Source of the DNA: Chitinispirillales bacterium
Lineage (GTDB): Bacteria > Fibrobacterota > Chitinivibrionia > Chitinivibrionales > Chitinivibrionaceae
Direction of reading: 5' to 3'
DNA: 64,000 nt
Assembly: GCA_031254455.1 (NCBI GenBank)
Contig: JAIRUI010000117.1
Span: 1-64,000, forward strand
The translations under genes were made by a program, and so were the position numbers. Under the pieces are notes generated by a model. It was not told the DNA's origin, did not search any database, and saw only the letters and a list, made by a program, of their open reading frames with translations. Below, in pieces: positions 24,943 to 33,649 of this stretch. Within the stretch, counting starts at the first letter, position 1; each line of letters opens with the position of its first letter.

Positions 24943-25707
24943 ATGAAATGTAAAAAAAATGATGGGAAGATGTGTTTTCTTAGACCTGTCAAAAGGATAA
25001 TTCCGTTTCTGTGTTGGTGGAAAGAAGATATTGATAAGTATAAAGAGCTTAGCTGCGCCGAAGAGCGTGCGTTCAGAAGAGACGGAAGCGAAGACGCCAA
25101 AAATTTAGCAGCATCTAATAAAAAATCTGAGAAAGGCAAAGAGACCAACAAAAATTATTACCATGAGTACGTAGTGCCGCTCATAGAAGGCGATTTCCTT
25201 CCGGAAGTCGGTAACAAATATGAAAGTTGTCATAATGAATTGGAATGCTTGAATACGTCAATCAGAGATATTAAGGTTAATGCCGCTAATAAACTACATA
25301 AAACTAAACTTGAGATTGAAAAACGTCGTCAAGAAATTGATAGATTAATACAAGTGGGTGGAAAAACCAATCAACATCTGATTGAGATTGAGGGAAAAAT
25401 GATTGACAAGCATATAAAGGAATGTGGAGAATACTTGATTGAGTGTAAAACCTCCGCTAAAAAAAGCATAAACAAGGCGGAAGTACTTTTGAAAAATTAT
25501 AATCGCTATTTTGATAATGAGGTAGTACTACGTATAAAACAAGCTAATGTTTATTGGAAAGCATTTTGTGTGGCGTATAAAAAATTCAGCATGAACCATG
25601 AAGGTTTAGATAATTGTGGAGACATGTTTAAAAAAAAATTACAGGAGAACAATCCGGCAGAAGGTTTTAAGGTTGAGCAATATGACGATATTATGCCTCC
25701 AAATTGA
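24943..25707 (+). CDS. Hypothetical charged coiled-coil protein
   Basis: 254 residues, no signal peptide. Residues 1-25 hold four Cys and aromatic residues (C-K-K-N-D-G-K-M-C-F-L-R...F-L-C-W-W-K), faintly like the tiny Cys-rich proteins just upstream. Residues about 85-190 are a long coiled coil (K-L-E-I-E-K-R-R-Q-E-I-D-R-L-I-Q...). The start has AAAAGGGAGAG upstream. It is the first of four genes (24943, 25786, 26363, 27514) whose spacing and content suggest one envelope-linked module. Family not recognised. Confidence 0.55.
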   Translation: MKCKKNDGKMCFLRPVKRIIPFLCWWKEDIDKYKELSCAEERAFRRDGSEDAKNLAASNKKSEKGKETNKNYYHEYVVPLIEGDFLPEVGNKYESCHNELECLNTSIRDIKVNAANKLHKTKLEIEKRRQEIDRLIQVGGKTNQHLIEIEGKMIDKHIKECGEYLIECKTSAKKSINKAEVLLKNYNRYFDNEVVLRIKQANVYWKAFCVAYKKFSMNHEGLDNCGDMFKKKLQENNPAEGFKVEQYDDIMPPN

Positions 25708-25785
25708 GATTGAGGCAAGTAAATAGTATCCAGTTGTGGCAATTACAATATAACTTATAAAAAATAAGAGACAAGGAGATTTGAG

Positions 25786-26370
25786 ATGGAATTATCCACA
25801 GAATTAGATGGAAAACCAACGGATGGTTTTTTCAGTTCTAGATATGGTGTTGCAGGTAAGAGTGCGATACTCAGCAAAGTTAACGAGGAAATTCGTCAGG
25901 TCAAAGAATATGTCGAGAAAGAACTTGAGAAAAATATGGAGAGGCTGAAACTCATACCGGAGAAGACCGAAGAGCGAGAAAAAGAAATAGTTAAAGCTAT
26001 TGATCTTCTATATGACACCGCTTTAAATAAATATGAGCAAGCGAAACAAAAAATTATAAGAGCATGGGACAAGGTTGAAGCCGATAGGAGCTATCTTGAT
26101 CAACTGGGGTTTGGCGATATACTTGACATGGCAAAAGAAATGCTGAGAGAGTATAAAAAAAATTTAGCCGAAATAGGCGTCAAAGAAAAAGAATATGGCG
26201 ATAAAATAGAAGAAGAAAATAATAATCTTTCGAAAAAAATCAAAGATTTGAAAACAAAAAATAATTTTAATGAAAAGCTGGATCAATTAAAGGGAGATAG
26301 AGATTCTTTTAAACAATATGACAACGAAATTAAGAGTAATCGTATAAAGAAAGGATCGAATAATGAGTAA
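25786..26370 (+). CDS. Hypothetical coiled-coil protein
   Basis: 194 residues, soluble and highly charged. A short N-terminal segment (about 1-30, S-T-E-L-D-G-K-P-T-D-G-F-F-S-S-R-Y-G-V) precedes continuous coiled coil from about 35 to 185 (N-E-E-I-R-Q-V-K-E-Y-V-E-K-E-L-E-K). AAGGAG lies 8 bases before the ATG. It overlaps the next gene by 8 bases, so the two are translated together. It may assemble with the coiled-coil tail of the membrane protein that follows. No known family. Confidence 0.55.
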   Translation: MELSTELDGKPTDGFFSSRYGVAGKSAILSKVNEEIRQVKEYVEKELEKNMERLKLIPEKTEEREKEIVKAIDLLYDTALNKYEQAKQKIIRAWDKVEADRSYLDQLGFGDILDMAKEMLREYKKNLAEIGVKEKEYGDKIEEENNNLSKKIKDLKTKNNFNEKLDQLKGDRDSFKQYDNEIKSNRIKKGSNNE

Positions 26371-27517
26371 AGAAAATAAAAGGATTAATCCTTTTAGATC
26401 TGTATTTGAAGGAGTAAAGAGAAAAGATAAGAGTAAAAGACTTAAAATTATTCTTGTACTTTTGTTCTGTACATTAGTGGATATTTCTTGTTTTGGGTTT
26501 ATGATTTACGCAATGGGGTTGTCTTTGTTGTATGTGTTAATTGGAGGAGTATTATCAGGACTTCTGACAAATTTGGCTTCATATGTCTGTGGAGATTTCG
26601 GGTATGGTCAAATTAAGGAGGTTAAGCAAACAATAGTTAATACAAAAAACGAAAGAATACTTGAACAGATCAAAAGTGACAGAGAAATAGCATGGTTCAT
26701 ATTCGTGGTAACATTCATAGCGATAATAGTGTTGCAGTCCGTACTTTCGTTTAAGAAATATCAACAAATAGTACAGCATAATGTTGAGTTTAATGAAAAA
26801 TATGTTGAATGGAAAAAAATTAAGGAAAGTGATGAGTTTCAAACATGGAAGATTACGCGCCAAGATTCGCATATAGAAAATGAGCCTAAGGATGCCAACG
26901 GGGTTATCGATTTGGCAACATTCATGTTCCCTCTCCTTACTACTATTTTTTCATTCGTATTCGGAGTGAAATTTAGAAATGAGTATTATGGGATTAAAGA
27001 CTTATATGATAAAAAGTGCAAAGAAATTACCGATTGGTACAATAAGCAGGACGAGGAAGAAAAACCAATTAACGACGATTCCAAGGAGAAAGTAAAAAAA
27101 CTTGAAAACGAAAAAAAGGAAAAGATTGAAGAACTCAAAAACACTTCTAACAAACTCTTGAAAGATGCAGAAAAAATTATCGGTCCGATAGATGATCTCG
27201 GAAAACTTAAAGGAAAATTGTATGATGCCATAATGGAATCAATCGAAGAAAAACCAAACAACAAGCCATTATACGAATGTCGAGAAAAATTAATAGAAGA
27301 AATCATACAGATCTTGCCGAAGTACTATGAATATGACATTGAAGATCTACATAAGTCTCTAATTGTTGTAGCAGGCAAAATAAAAAACGATTTATGCTCC
27401 CTTGCCACTAATACTCAGCTGCATTCGTTGAATGAAGATGAAAAATACCAGAGTCGGTTGCAAAACTTGAAATGCGCCCAAAATATTTTTAAACCATATA
27501 AAGGAAGTGAAAAATGA
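26363..27517 (+). CDS. Four-helix membrane protein with cytoplasmic coiled-coil tail
   Basis: 384 residues. Hydrophobic segments are at about 28-47, 50-72, 108-130 and 184-205. They are followed by a charged coiled coil (about 235-275, K-V-K-K-L-E-N-E-K-K-E-K-I-E-E-L-K) and a helical C-terminal domain to 384. The layout (a few membrane helices, then a long cytoplasmic helical tail) is reminiscent of MotA/ExbB-type or scaffold proteins, but no motif confirms it. AGAAAGGATCG lies upstream. It overlaps the upstream coiled-coil gene and the downstream VWA/OmpA-like lipoprotein (ATGA, 27514-27517), so all three are one translational unit. Confidence 0.6.
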   Translation: MSKENKRINPFRSVFEGVKRKDKSKRLKIILVLLFCTLVDISCFGFMIYAMGLSLLYVLIGGVLSGLLTNLASYVCGDFGYGQIKEVKQTIVNTKNERILEQIKSDREIAWFIFVVTFIAIIVLQSVLSFKKYQQIVQHNVEFNEKYVEWKKIKESDEFQTWKITRQDSHIENEPKDANGVIDLATFMFPLLTTIFSFVFGVKFRNEYYGIKDLYDKKCKEITDWYNKQDEEEKPINDDSKEKVKKLENEKKEKIEELKNTSNKLLKDAEKIIGPIDDLGKLKGKLYDAIMESIEEKPNNKPLYECREKLIEEIIQILPKYYEYDIEDLHKSLIVVAGKIKNDLCSLATNTQLHSLNEDEKYQSRLQNLKCAQNIFKPYKGSEK

Positions 27518-28788
27518 AATCACAAAAAATGCGTTGTTTTATAATCGCCGCGTTACTAATAAGTATAACACTCATATCTTGCAGAGATAACAGAGGCGCC
27601 GATGCTTTGGTTTTAATCGTTGGGTGTAATGCGAATACGAATGTATTGCCGGATAGATTTTATAGTGAAATAAGTAAATTTCTGGAAGGTGCCGTAGATG
27701 GAGGTTGCGTTGCCGTAATTTCAAGCGACGGTGTTCCAAGAGTCTTATATGAGAATTGTTTCTCCGCAGAAAAAAATAGAATCGAACGAGAGAAAAAAAA
27801 TGAAAGCAGAAAAAAGAGAATTGAGAAATTTTTAATGGACGAAAATGAAATACGTGCCGTAGTGCCTGAAAACGATTTGTTAAAGGCTATTCAGCACGGA
27901 GCTAGACAGTTGAATGCTTTTGAAAGTCAATCTAAAAGAAAACTCAGAGAAAAACGAATTGTCATCATGAACAATGGCATAGTAACGACAGGAGAGTTTG
28001 ATTTCACGGCTTCGGCGTATATGATTAATAAGTATGACTTTAAAACCAAGAAAAATGAAGTCGAAGCATTTGCCGCCGGAATTGCTGAAAAACTTAGTAT
28101 GAACGGAGAATTGCCTAACCTTGGAGATGTAAACATTACTTTTATGGGACTTGGCGATGTCGCTCCGCCACAAGAAGAATTGTCAATGAAGGTAAGAGAA
28201 GGACTAATAATACTGTGGAGAACTATATTTGAGAAGTGTAATGTTCCTACCGCTCAGATAGATATAAAAGACTGGCCTCCAAATACGGGCAATCCTAATG
28301 TAGGGCTTCCACAAGTTACGCCTATATTTTTTTTTAACGGAATAATGGAGATTCCTGACAGTTTGGTAACATTTTCTTTCGGACAATCGGTCTATAAAGA
28401 TCCAAGTAGCGCAGAAAAAGTGCTTAGGAATTTTTCGAACGAAATAATTGAATATATTGCAAAGAACAAGAACGCTAAAATATATGTGGTCGGTTCAGAG
28501 TCAAAACACAGGGGCGTTCCGCCCCCATTTACAACCGCTTTATCTGAAAGCAGAGCAAAAACTGTTATGGAAACACTTGTAAGATTTGGCGTTCCGAGGA
28601 ATCAAATGGAAGCATTCGGTCTTGCTGTAGATTTTCCAAGGCGCGAAGATGAATGGAAAAGCGGAGCGTTTGATCCAATAATTGGAGCGAAAAATCAAAA
28701 AGTTGTACTTATTCCTGATAATATAGAAGATGTTAAATTTTTAGAAGAAGTGCGGAGTGCGAGAGCGATACTGTATGGAAAGCGATAG
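27514..28788 (+). CDS. Lipoprotein with degenerate VWA-like domain and C-terminal OmpA-like domain
   Basis: 424 residues. Signal peptide with lipobox I-S-C (Cys23). Residues about 30-240 look like a VWA-type alpha/beta fold: L-V-L-I-V-G-C-N-A-N-T in place of D-x-S-x-S, then E-N-D-L-L-K-A-I, R-I-V-I-M-N-N-G, and V-N-I-T-F-M-G-L-G. The metal-site Asp is missing, so it is probably inactive. Residues about 290-405 match an OmpA-like peptidoglycan-binding domain: V-T-F-S-F-G...A-K-I-Y-V-V-G...L-S-E-S-R-A-K-T-V-M-E-T-L...G-V-P-R-N-Q. It is anchored to the outer membrane and probably grips the cell wall, linking the four-helix protein upstream to the envelope. Confidence 0.65.
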   Translation: MKSQKMRCFIIAALLISITLISCRDNRGADALVLIVGCNANTNVLPDRFYSEISKFLEGAVDGGCVAVISSDGVPRVLYENCFSAEKNRIEREKKNESRKKRIEKFLMDENEIRAVVPENDLLKAIQHGARQLNAFESQSKRKLREKRIVIMNNGIVTTGEFDFTASAYMINKYDFKTKKNEVEAFAAGIAEKLSMNGELPNLGDVNITFMGLGDVAPPQEELSMKVREGLIILWRTIFEKCNVPTAQIDIKDWPPNTGNPNVGLPQVTPIFFFNGIMEIPDSLVTFSFGQSVYKDPSSAEKVLRNFSNEIIEYIAKNKNAKIYVVGSESKHRGVPPPFTTALSESRAKTVMETLVRFGVPRNQMEAFGLAVDFPRREDEWKSGAFDPIIGAKNQKVVLIPDNIEDVKFLEEVRSARAILYGKR

Positions 28789-29107
28789 GCGAACTTTTTA
28801 TAAGGGGTAAATTCGTTGCAGCGCAGAACCAATTACAACGAGTGCCTACCACACTAAAGCATACGTTGAAAAACAAGAACTGTAAAAAATTTGGATACAG
28901 AAAACATTTGAACATATGATAAACTTAAATATTTGATAGCAGAAAAGAGGAAAGAAGTGGATGAAAAAATTAGCAAAATATTAAGAATTAATCTCAATCT
29001 ATATTTATAGTGGGGGTTGATTACAAAAAATAGGAAAGATGAAAAAATCATCGACAATAAACATAAACAACGTATGCCTATTATGGCATTAAGAAAGGTA
29101 GCAGAAC
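28789..29107. other. Intergenic gap between the envelope module and the VWA/PP2C/kinase operon
   Basis: 319 bases. I see no gene longer than a 17-codon frame (28956-29009, GTG start), no clear terminator and no clear promoter. The following gene has AGAAAGG upstream of its ATG. The gap separates two groups of co-directional genes, so they may be separately transcribed. Confidence 0.5.
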
Positions 29108-29812
29108 ATGGAAAATTTGGAACAAAAAAATTTTAACGAATCCCCGCACATTATCAATCCAAGCGAATCACACATGGCGTTGATTTTTCTGCTTGATACG
29201 TCAGGATCTATGGCGTCAGACGGTAAAGGCGGAAGTCCTATTCAAGAACTTAACGCAGGCTTGAACAGATTTAAGGCTGAAATTATCAAAGACAAGCAAA
29301 CGCGAGACATTTTAGACGTCGCGATTATTGAGTTTAACAGCGACCATAGGGTAATACAAGATTTTGTTCCCGTAGAAGATATGGAAGAAGTCAATCTCGC
29401 GGCTACCGGAGTAACTAACATGGCTCCGGCAATAAAAACCGCTCTTGATATGATTAACGAAAGATCAAGGTTTTACAAACTCTCCGGTTCCGTGCCTTAT
29501 AAGCCCTGGATTATTTTAATCTCCGACGGCGCTCCAGGCGACGATATAAGCGGCGCTATTGAAAGAATTAAGGACATGGAAGAGAATCGTAATGTCAGTT
29601 TTCGTTCTTTGGGCGTAGAGGGATATGACTCTAAAGTTTTACACGATTTGTCAGGTCCAAAGGTAATGAAATTAACGGGTACAGATTTCTCTAGTTTTTT
29701 CGATTGGGTTAATAAAAGTATGAGAGCGGTTTCTCAAAGCTCGCCGCACGAAAAACCGGAAGCGATAAAGCTTTCGGGGAATGTAGTTGTTGACACGGAT
29801 TGGGATGATTGA
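29108..29812 (+). CDS. TerY-like VWA domain protein
   Basis: 234 residues, cytoplasmic. The MIDAS metal site is intact: F-L-L-D-T-S-G-S-M (residues about 28-36), T-G-V-T-N-M (about 104-109) and L-I-S-D-G-A-P-G-D-D (about 140-149). The architecture is a single VWA domain plus a short tail, as in TerY. The next two genes, a PP2C phosphatase and a protein kinase, complete the TerY-P triad known from comparative genomics, where VWA, phosphatase and kinase form a signalling unit. Its VWA surface likely recruits a partner in a metal-dependent way. AGAAAGG ribosome-binding site. Confidence 0.88.
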   Translation: MENLEQKNFNESPHIINPSESHMALIFLLDTSGSMASDGKGGSPIQELNAGLNRFKAEIIKDKQTRDILDVAIIEFNSDHRVIQDFVPVEDMEEVNLAATGVTNMAPAIKTALDMINERSRFYKLSGSVPYKPWIILISDGAPGDDISGAIERIKDMEENRNVSFRSLGVEGYDSKVLHDLSGPKVMKLTGTDFSSFFDWVNKSMRAVSQSSPHEKPEAIKLSGNVVVDTDWDD

Positions 29813-29817
29813 TTGTA

Positions 29818-29863
29818 AACATGCGAAACCGATTTTTAAGTAAACGAATTAGTTTCGTATGTT
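29818..29863 (+). promoter_or_regulatory. Inverted repeat between the VWA and PP2C genes
   Basis: AACATGCGAAAC (29818-29829) pairs with GTTTCGTATGTT (29852-29863), with one G-T pair, around a 22-base loop. It lies in the 76-base gap of the operon and ends 25 bases before the PP2C start. It may be an mRNA processing or attenuation hairpin, or a dyad for a regulator. Confidence 0.5.
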
Positions 29864-29888
29864 ATTCACAAAGAGAGGTTAAACGAAA

Positions 29889-30767
29889 ATGATATATACA
29901 TACGGTATTACGGAACAAGGCGCATACCACGTTAAAAACAACATACCTTGTCAAGACGAGCATTATATCGTCAAATACGGCGATAATATGATTGTTGCGG
30001 CTGTTGCAGACGGGTGCGGAAGTGAAGAACATTCGGATATCGCTTCAAAAATCGCGGCAAAAGTTTCCGTAGATTTTTGCGTGGAACATATTTCTATGCC
30101 GGAAGATAAGGACGATATTTTGAATATAATAAAAAAATCGTTTTTACTGGCGCAGAACACTATCGAACAAAAAGCGAAAGATAACGGACATAGCGTTGAC
30201 CAATATGATACGACACTTACTTTAGCCGTTATGTACAAAGATACGTTATATTACGGTCATTCTGGCGACAGTGGAATTCTCGCATTGACTGCCGAAGGGC
30301 TTTATGAACAAGTTACAGAACAACAACAAGACGAGGAAGGACGTGTTTTCTATCTGTTTTGCAGTGATAAATGGGTATTTAAGAAATTTGAAAAACAGGT
30401 TTGTAGCGTATTATTGGCGACCGATGGAATATTTGAACCGTTATTCCCTTATCTGATTAAATACGAGCCGGTAAATATACACGTATCGCTTGCCCGATTT
30501 TTTATGGACAACAAAATTTTACAGATAGACGAATTAGGCGAAGACGCAGTGAAAGCGCGGATTGCCGACTTTATTCACAATATATCGGACGAACAAGTCA
30601 ATGACGACAAAACCATAGTCGTATTAGTGAATCCGTCGATTGAATCTAAGGAGCAATCTGACAATTATTACAAAGAACCGGACTGGGTTGGGTTGAAAAA
30701 AATACACGACGAAAAATGGAAACACGATGCGTATCCGCATTTATTCAAGGAACAAAAGGATATATGA
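29889..30767 (+). CDS. PP2C-family Ser/Thr protein phosphatase
   Basis: 292 residues. The metal-binding set of PP2C is present: A-D-G-C-G-S (about residues 40-45), T-T-L-T...Y-G-H-S-G-D-S-G (about 106-127), L-A-T-D-G-I-F (about 176-182) and V-N-D-D-K-T (about 237-242). It should remove phosphate from Ser/Thr residues, very probably on proteins phosphorylated by the kinase encoded next. The stop codon overlaps the kinase start (ATGA at 30764-30767), so the two are produced in a fixed ratio. AGAGAGG ribosome-binding site. No signal peptide or membrane helix. Confidence 0.92.
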   Translation: MIYTYGITEQGAYHVKNNIPCQDEHYIVKYGDNMIVAAVADGCGSEEHSDIASKIAAKVSVDFCVEHISMPEDKDDILNIIKKSFLLAQNTIEQKAKDNGHSVDQYDTTLTLAVMYKDTLYYGHSGDSGILALTAEGLYEQVTEQQQDEEGRVFYLFCSDKWVFKKFEKQVCSVLLATDGIFEPLFPYLIKYEPVNIHVSLARFFMDNKILQIDELGEDAVKARIADFIHNISDEQVNDDKTIVVLVNPSIESKEQSDNYYKEPDWVGLKKIHDEKWKHDAYPHLFKEQKDI

Positions 30768-32563
30768 CGCATAAGGGTATATCGGGAACAAACTATTCGC
30801 TTCAATCCACCTCTTTTAAGAGCGGCGGCGAAGGCAGTATATACCATGTAGGGGACGCTAACGGATCAAAAAAGGTTGCCAAAATTTATCATGACGAAGC
30901 GTTAACGCCGGAACTCGAAGATAAACTCAAATATATGGTAAATAACCCTCCTGACCCAAGTGTATTGAATCAGGTCGCTTGGCCGTTGGATATTTTATAC
31001 GATACGGAAAGCAAATTTTGCGGTTTTGTAATGCCGGAATTAAGCATAAACGCCGAGTTAAGCGATGTTTATAAGTATCTTTCTTCCGTTTATCAGTCTT
31101 TATCCATAAACAATAAGATAATCATAGCGGAAAATATATGCGCCGTTATATCTGCGGTGCATAACGCAGGATATGTATTTGGAGACTTTAATCCGCAAAA
31201 CATCGGCGTTGATAAAAACAGCGGAAAAGTCGCTTTTTTAGATACGGACTCTTACCATGTTTTTGACACAGTTAAAAACAAGCATTATCGCTGTAAAGTA
31301 TGCGCAGACGGATATGTCGCGCCGGAACTGCTGGAAGCGTGTGCCGACCATGCGGCTGCATATCCGCAAGACGGTAAAAAACTTTACGAAAAAATACCGT
31401 TAAAAAAATCTTTTACAGAACAAACGGATAATTTTGCCTTAGCCATCCATATATTCAAATTATTAATGAACGGATATACGCCGTTCGGAGGGATAATTGA
31501 AACAGAAAGGCTCTCACAAGCTTCTCCAAGCCAAGGAAACACCGCTGTCCGCCGCAACGAATATTCTTTCAGACCCGGATATAAACCTATGTCTGCCGCA
31601 GTGCCGCCGCTTGACATATTTCCGCAAGAAATAGCGAATTTATTCCAGCGGGCGTTTTTAGTTACCGGTTCAATCAATCCGCTGCAAAGACCGACATCAA
31701 TCGAATGGCACCAGGCTTTGTCCCGATATGAAAATACGTTGATTGACTGTCCTGTAAATAAACTACATCAATACGACAGGAAAAATAAAACATGTCCGTA
31801 TTGTGAAGCGGATATGAAGTATCAAAACGCGATAAACGGGATGAAGGCTAAAACGCATTCTCCCATACCGGCGCCTATATCAATTATTCAACAGAAAACC
31901 TATTCGCAGAAACAGTCCGGCAGTAATAAATTCTCAAACTTTCGCAAAAAAAGATGGAGATCCCTGTCCAAGTTTATTATAATCGCCATTTCGTTAAGCT
32001 TAATAACATTAGGAGTGAATTTGGTAAATTCGCGAGAGGCATACAAAACAATTAAAACGTTCGTTCACCAAAAGCCGCAAGAGTCTATTGCCGTTACTTC
32101 CGTTCCTCCACACATTCCACAAAATGTAAATGTAGAAACCGCACAAACAAAAACAGCAAACACAAGCGGAAACGCTTATACGAAATCGCTTGAACATCGA
32201 CAACAGCAACCGCTGACTACTACTACTTCCATTAAAACGGAACAGACGAAAACACCAACGCCTCAAAAACAATCTACGGTTAATACCGTTACTGCTATAA
32301 ATAGGGCGGCAGATCATAACAACCGCGGAGTTGAATATCTGAACAAAGGCGATTATGACAGAGCGATCGCTGATTTTAATGAAGCGATACGAATTGATCC
32401 AAACAATGCAATTGTTCGCGGCAACCGTGGAAATGCATATTTCATGAAAAACGATTATGACAGAGCAATCGCTGATTTCAAAGAGGCAATAAAGCTAAAT
32501 CCAAACGATACGGAAGCAAAAAAAGATTTGGAAGACGCTCTTAGGCGAAAAAACTCAATGTAA
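30764..32563 (+). CDS. TerY-P-type protein kinase with zinc ribbon, membrane helix and TPRs
   Basis: 599 residues from the ATG at 30764, coupled to the phosphatase stop. Kinase domain at 10-330: glycine loop S-G-G-E-G-S-I-Y, ATP-binding Lys40 (V-A-K-I-Y), catalytic loop G-D-F-N-P-Q-N with Asp141 and Asn146, and metal Asp160 in L-D-T-D-S in place of DFG. This atypical pattern is usual for the kinases paired with PP2C in such triads. A C-x(5)-H-x(8)-C-P-Y-C zinc-ribbon-like motif follows (about 332-351). Then come one membrane helix (about 405-425), a Thr/Pro-rich linker and two TPR units (about 520-590). It probably phosphorylates its operon partners. The TPRs may bind the substrate across the membrane. 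Confidence 0.88.
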   Translation: MTHKGISGTNYSLQSTSFKSGGEGSIYHVGDANGSKKVAKIYHDEALTPELEDKLKYMVNNPPDPSVLNQVAWPLDILYDTESKFCGFVMPELSINAELSDVYKYLSSVYQSLSINNKIIIAENICAVISAVHNAGYVFGDFNPQNIGVDKNSGKVAFLDTDSYHVFDTVKNKHYRCKVCADGYVAPELLEACADHAAAYPQDGKKLYEKIPLKKSFTEQTDNFALAIHIFKLLMNGYTPFGGIIETERLSQASPSQGNTAVRRNEYSFRPGYKPMSAAVPPLDIFPQEIANLFQRAFLVTGSINPLQRPTSIEWHQALSRYENTLIDCPVNKLHQYDRKNKTCPYCEADMKYQNAINGMKAKTHSPIPAPISIIQQKTYSQKQSGSNKFSNFRKKRWRSLSKFIIIAISLSLITLGVNLVNSREAYKTIKTFVHQKPQESIAVTSVPPHIPQNVNVETAQTKTANTSGNAYTKSLEHRQQQPLTTTTSIKTEQTKTPTPQKQSTVNTVTAINRAADHNNRGVEYLNKGDYDRAIADFNEAIRIDPNNAIVRGNRGNAYFMKNDYDRAIADFKEAIKLNPNDTEAKKDLEDALRRKNSM

Positions 32564-32591
32564 ACAAACTATTAAACAGAGAGAAAAACAG

Positions 32592-32645
32592 ATGAAGCGT
32601 CAAAGTATTTGTAACGAGGAGCGACAATTTTGTTATTTGACATGA
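32592..32645 (+). CDS. Possible 17-codon leader peptide
   Basis: A short frame, ATG at 32592 to TGA at 32643-32645, whose stop overlaps the in-frame ATG at 32642 of the transglutaminase-like gene (ATGA). An AGAGAG site lies before it. It may simply be chance, or a coupling leader that sets which start (TTG at 32630 or ATG at 32642) is used. Confidence 0.2.
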   Translation: MKRQSICNEERQFCYLT

Positions 32646-33637
32646 GCAACATATTTAAACCTTCTGTAGATAACGGCGGCTATTACTACAGTCGCCTAAG
32701 TGACGAACAGAAATCAATATACCGGATAATATTATCCGGTATTGAAACGTATGCGGAAGAAATAAAATTACCTATGAAGCCGATTAATGAAATATCTATG
32801 ATATTTAACCGTATCTTGCTTGACAATCCAACGCTTTTTTATACTTCATCTTTTAGCCAAATAAACGATTTGTGCAAACAAAAATGTATTGTAAAACCCG
32901 ATTATAAATATTCAAATAAATTTGTGCGACAAAACACAAATCATATCAAAACCTGTTTACAAACATTTGAAGCGTTAAAGACAAAAAGAGATATTGAAAA
33001 AGAGATGTATGTTCATGATTATTGTTTGAATAACTTTAAGTATGACTATACGTTCGCGGACTACTCGTATTTAGTCCTTGGTCCTGTACTAAATAATACC
33101 GCCGTATGTGAAGGAATCGCCAAATTTGTAAAACTTGCGTTTGATTATCTTGGAATTGAAAGCGTCGTAGTTTCGGGAAAAGCAAAAAATCCTATAAACT
33201 CTGCAACAGAAGGACACGCTTGGAACGTTGTCAAAATTGATGGAAAAACATATCACTTGGACGTTACTTTCGATATGACGCTAAAAGACAAAACAAATCG
33301 CTATGATTATTTCAATCTTACCGACGAAGACATAAAAAAGGATCATACCGCACTAGACGATTTACCCGTATGTTCAACAATTGGAAACGATTATTTTTCG
33401 GTAAATTCGTTAGTTGTGTTCACACCCGCTGAACTCGAAAAAATAATAGGAAACGGTTTAACGCAGGGCAAGAAAAATATTACGGTGAAACTGAAAAACG
33501 TAAAAAACACAGAAAGCGTCGTAGATAAAGTAATGTCTGTTTCGCAGCAACAATATATGAAAATTTATAAACGCGGTGTAACGGTAGAAGTCAAATACAA
33601 TTTAAATCAAGCGGTATTTGACATAAATTTCAAATGA
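32630..33637 (+). CDS. Transglutaminase-like superfamily protein
   Basis: 335 residues from TTG at 32630, which is 9 bases from GAGGA; the ATG at 32642 is an alternative. The papain-like transglutaminase core is present with the complete triad: Cys160 (A-V-C-E-G-I-A), His196 (G-H-A-W-N-V-V) and Asp211 (L-D-V-T-F-D). The N-terminal 130 residues are helical. The C-terminal 80 residues are beta/alpha. Bacterial members act as proteases, amidases or cross-linkers. There is no signal peptide, so it acts inside the cell. It follows the kinase by 66 bases in the same operon. Its target is unknown; processing of the Ser/Gly-rich protein or the ATPases is a testable idea. Confidence 0.85.
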   Translation: MLFDMSNIFKPSVDNGGYYYSRLSDEQKSIYRIILSGIETYAEEIKLPMKPINEISMIFNRILLDNPTLFYTSSFSQINDLCKQKCIVKPDYKYSNKFVRQNTNHIKTCLQTFEALKTKRDIEKEMYVHDYCLNNFKYDYTFADYSYLVLGPVLNNTAVCEGIAKFVKLAFDYLGIESVVVSGKAKNPINSATEGHAWNVVKIDGKTYHLDVTFDMTLKDKTNRYDYFNLTDEDIKKDHTALDDLPVCSTIGNDYFSVNSLVVFTPAELEKIIGNGLTQGKKNITVKLKNVKNTESVVDKVMSVSQQQYMKIYKRGVTVEVKYNLNQAVFDINFK

Positions 33638-33649
33638 GAAAGGAAAAAA

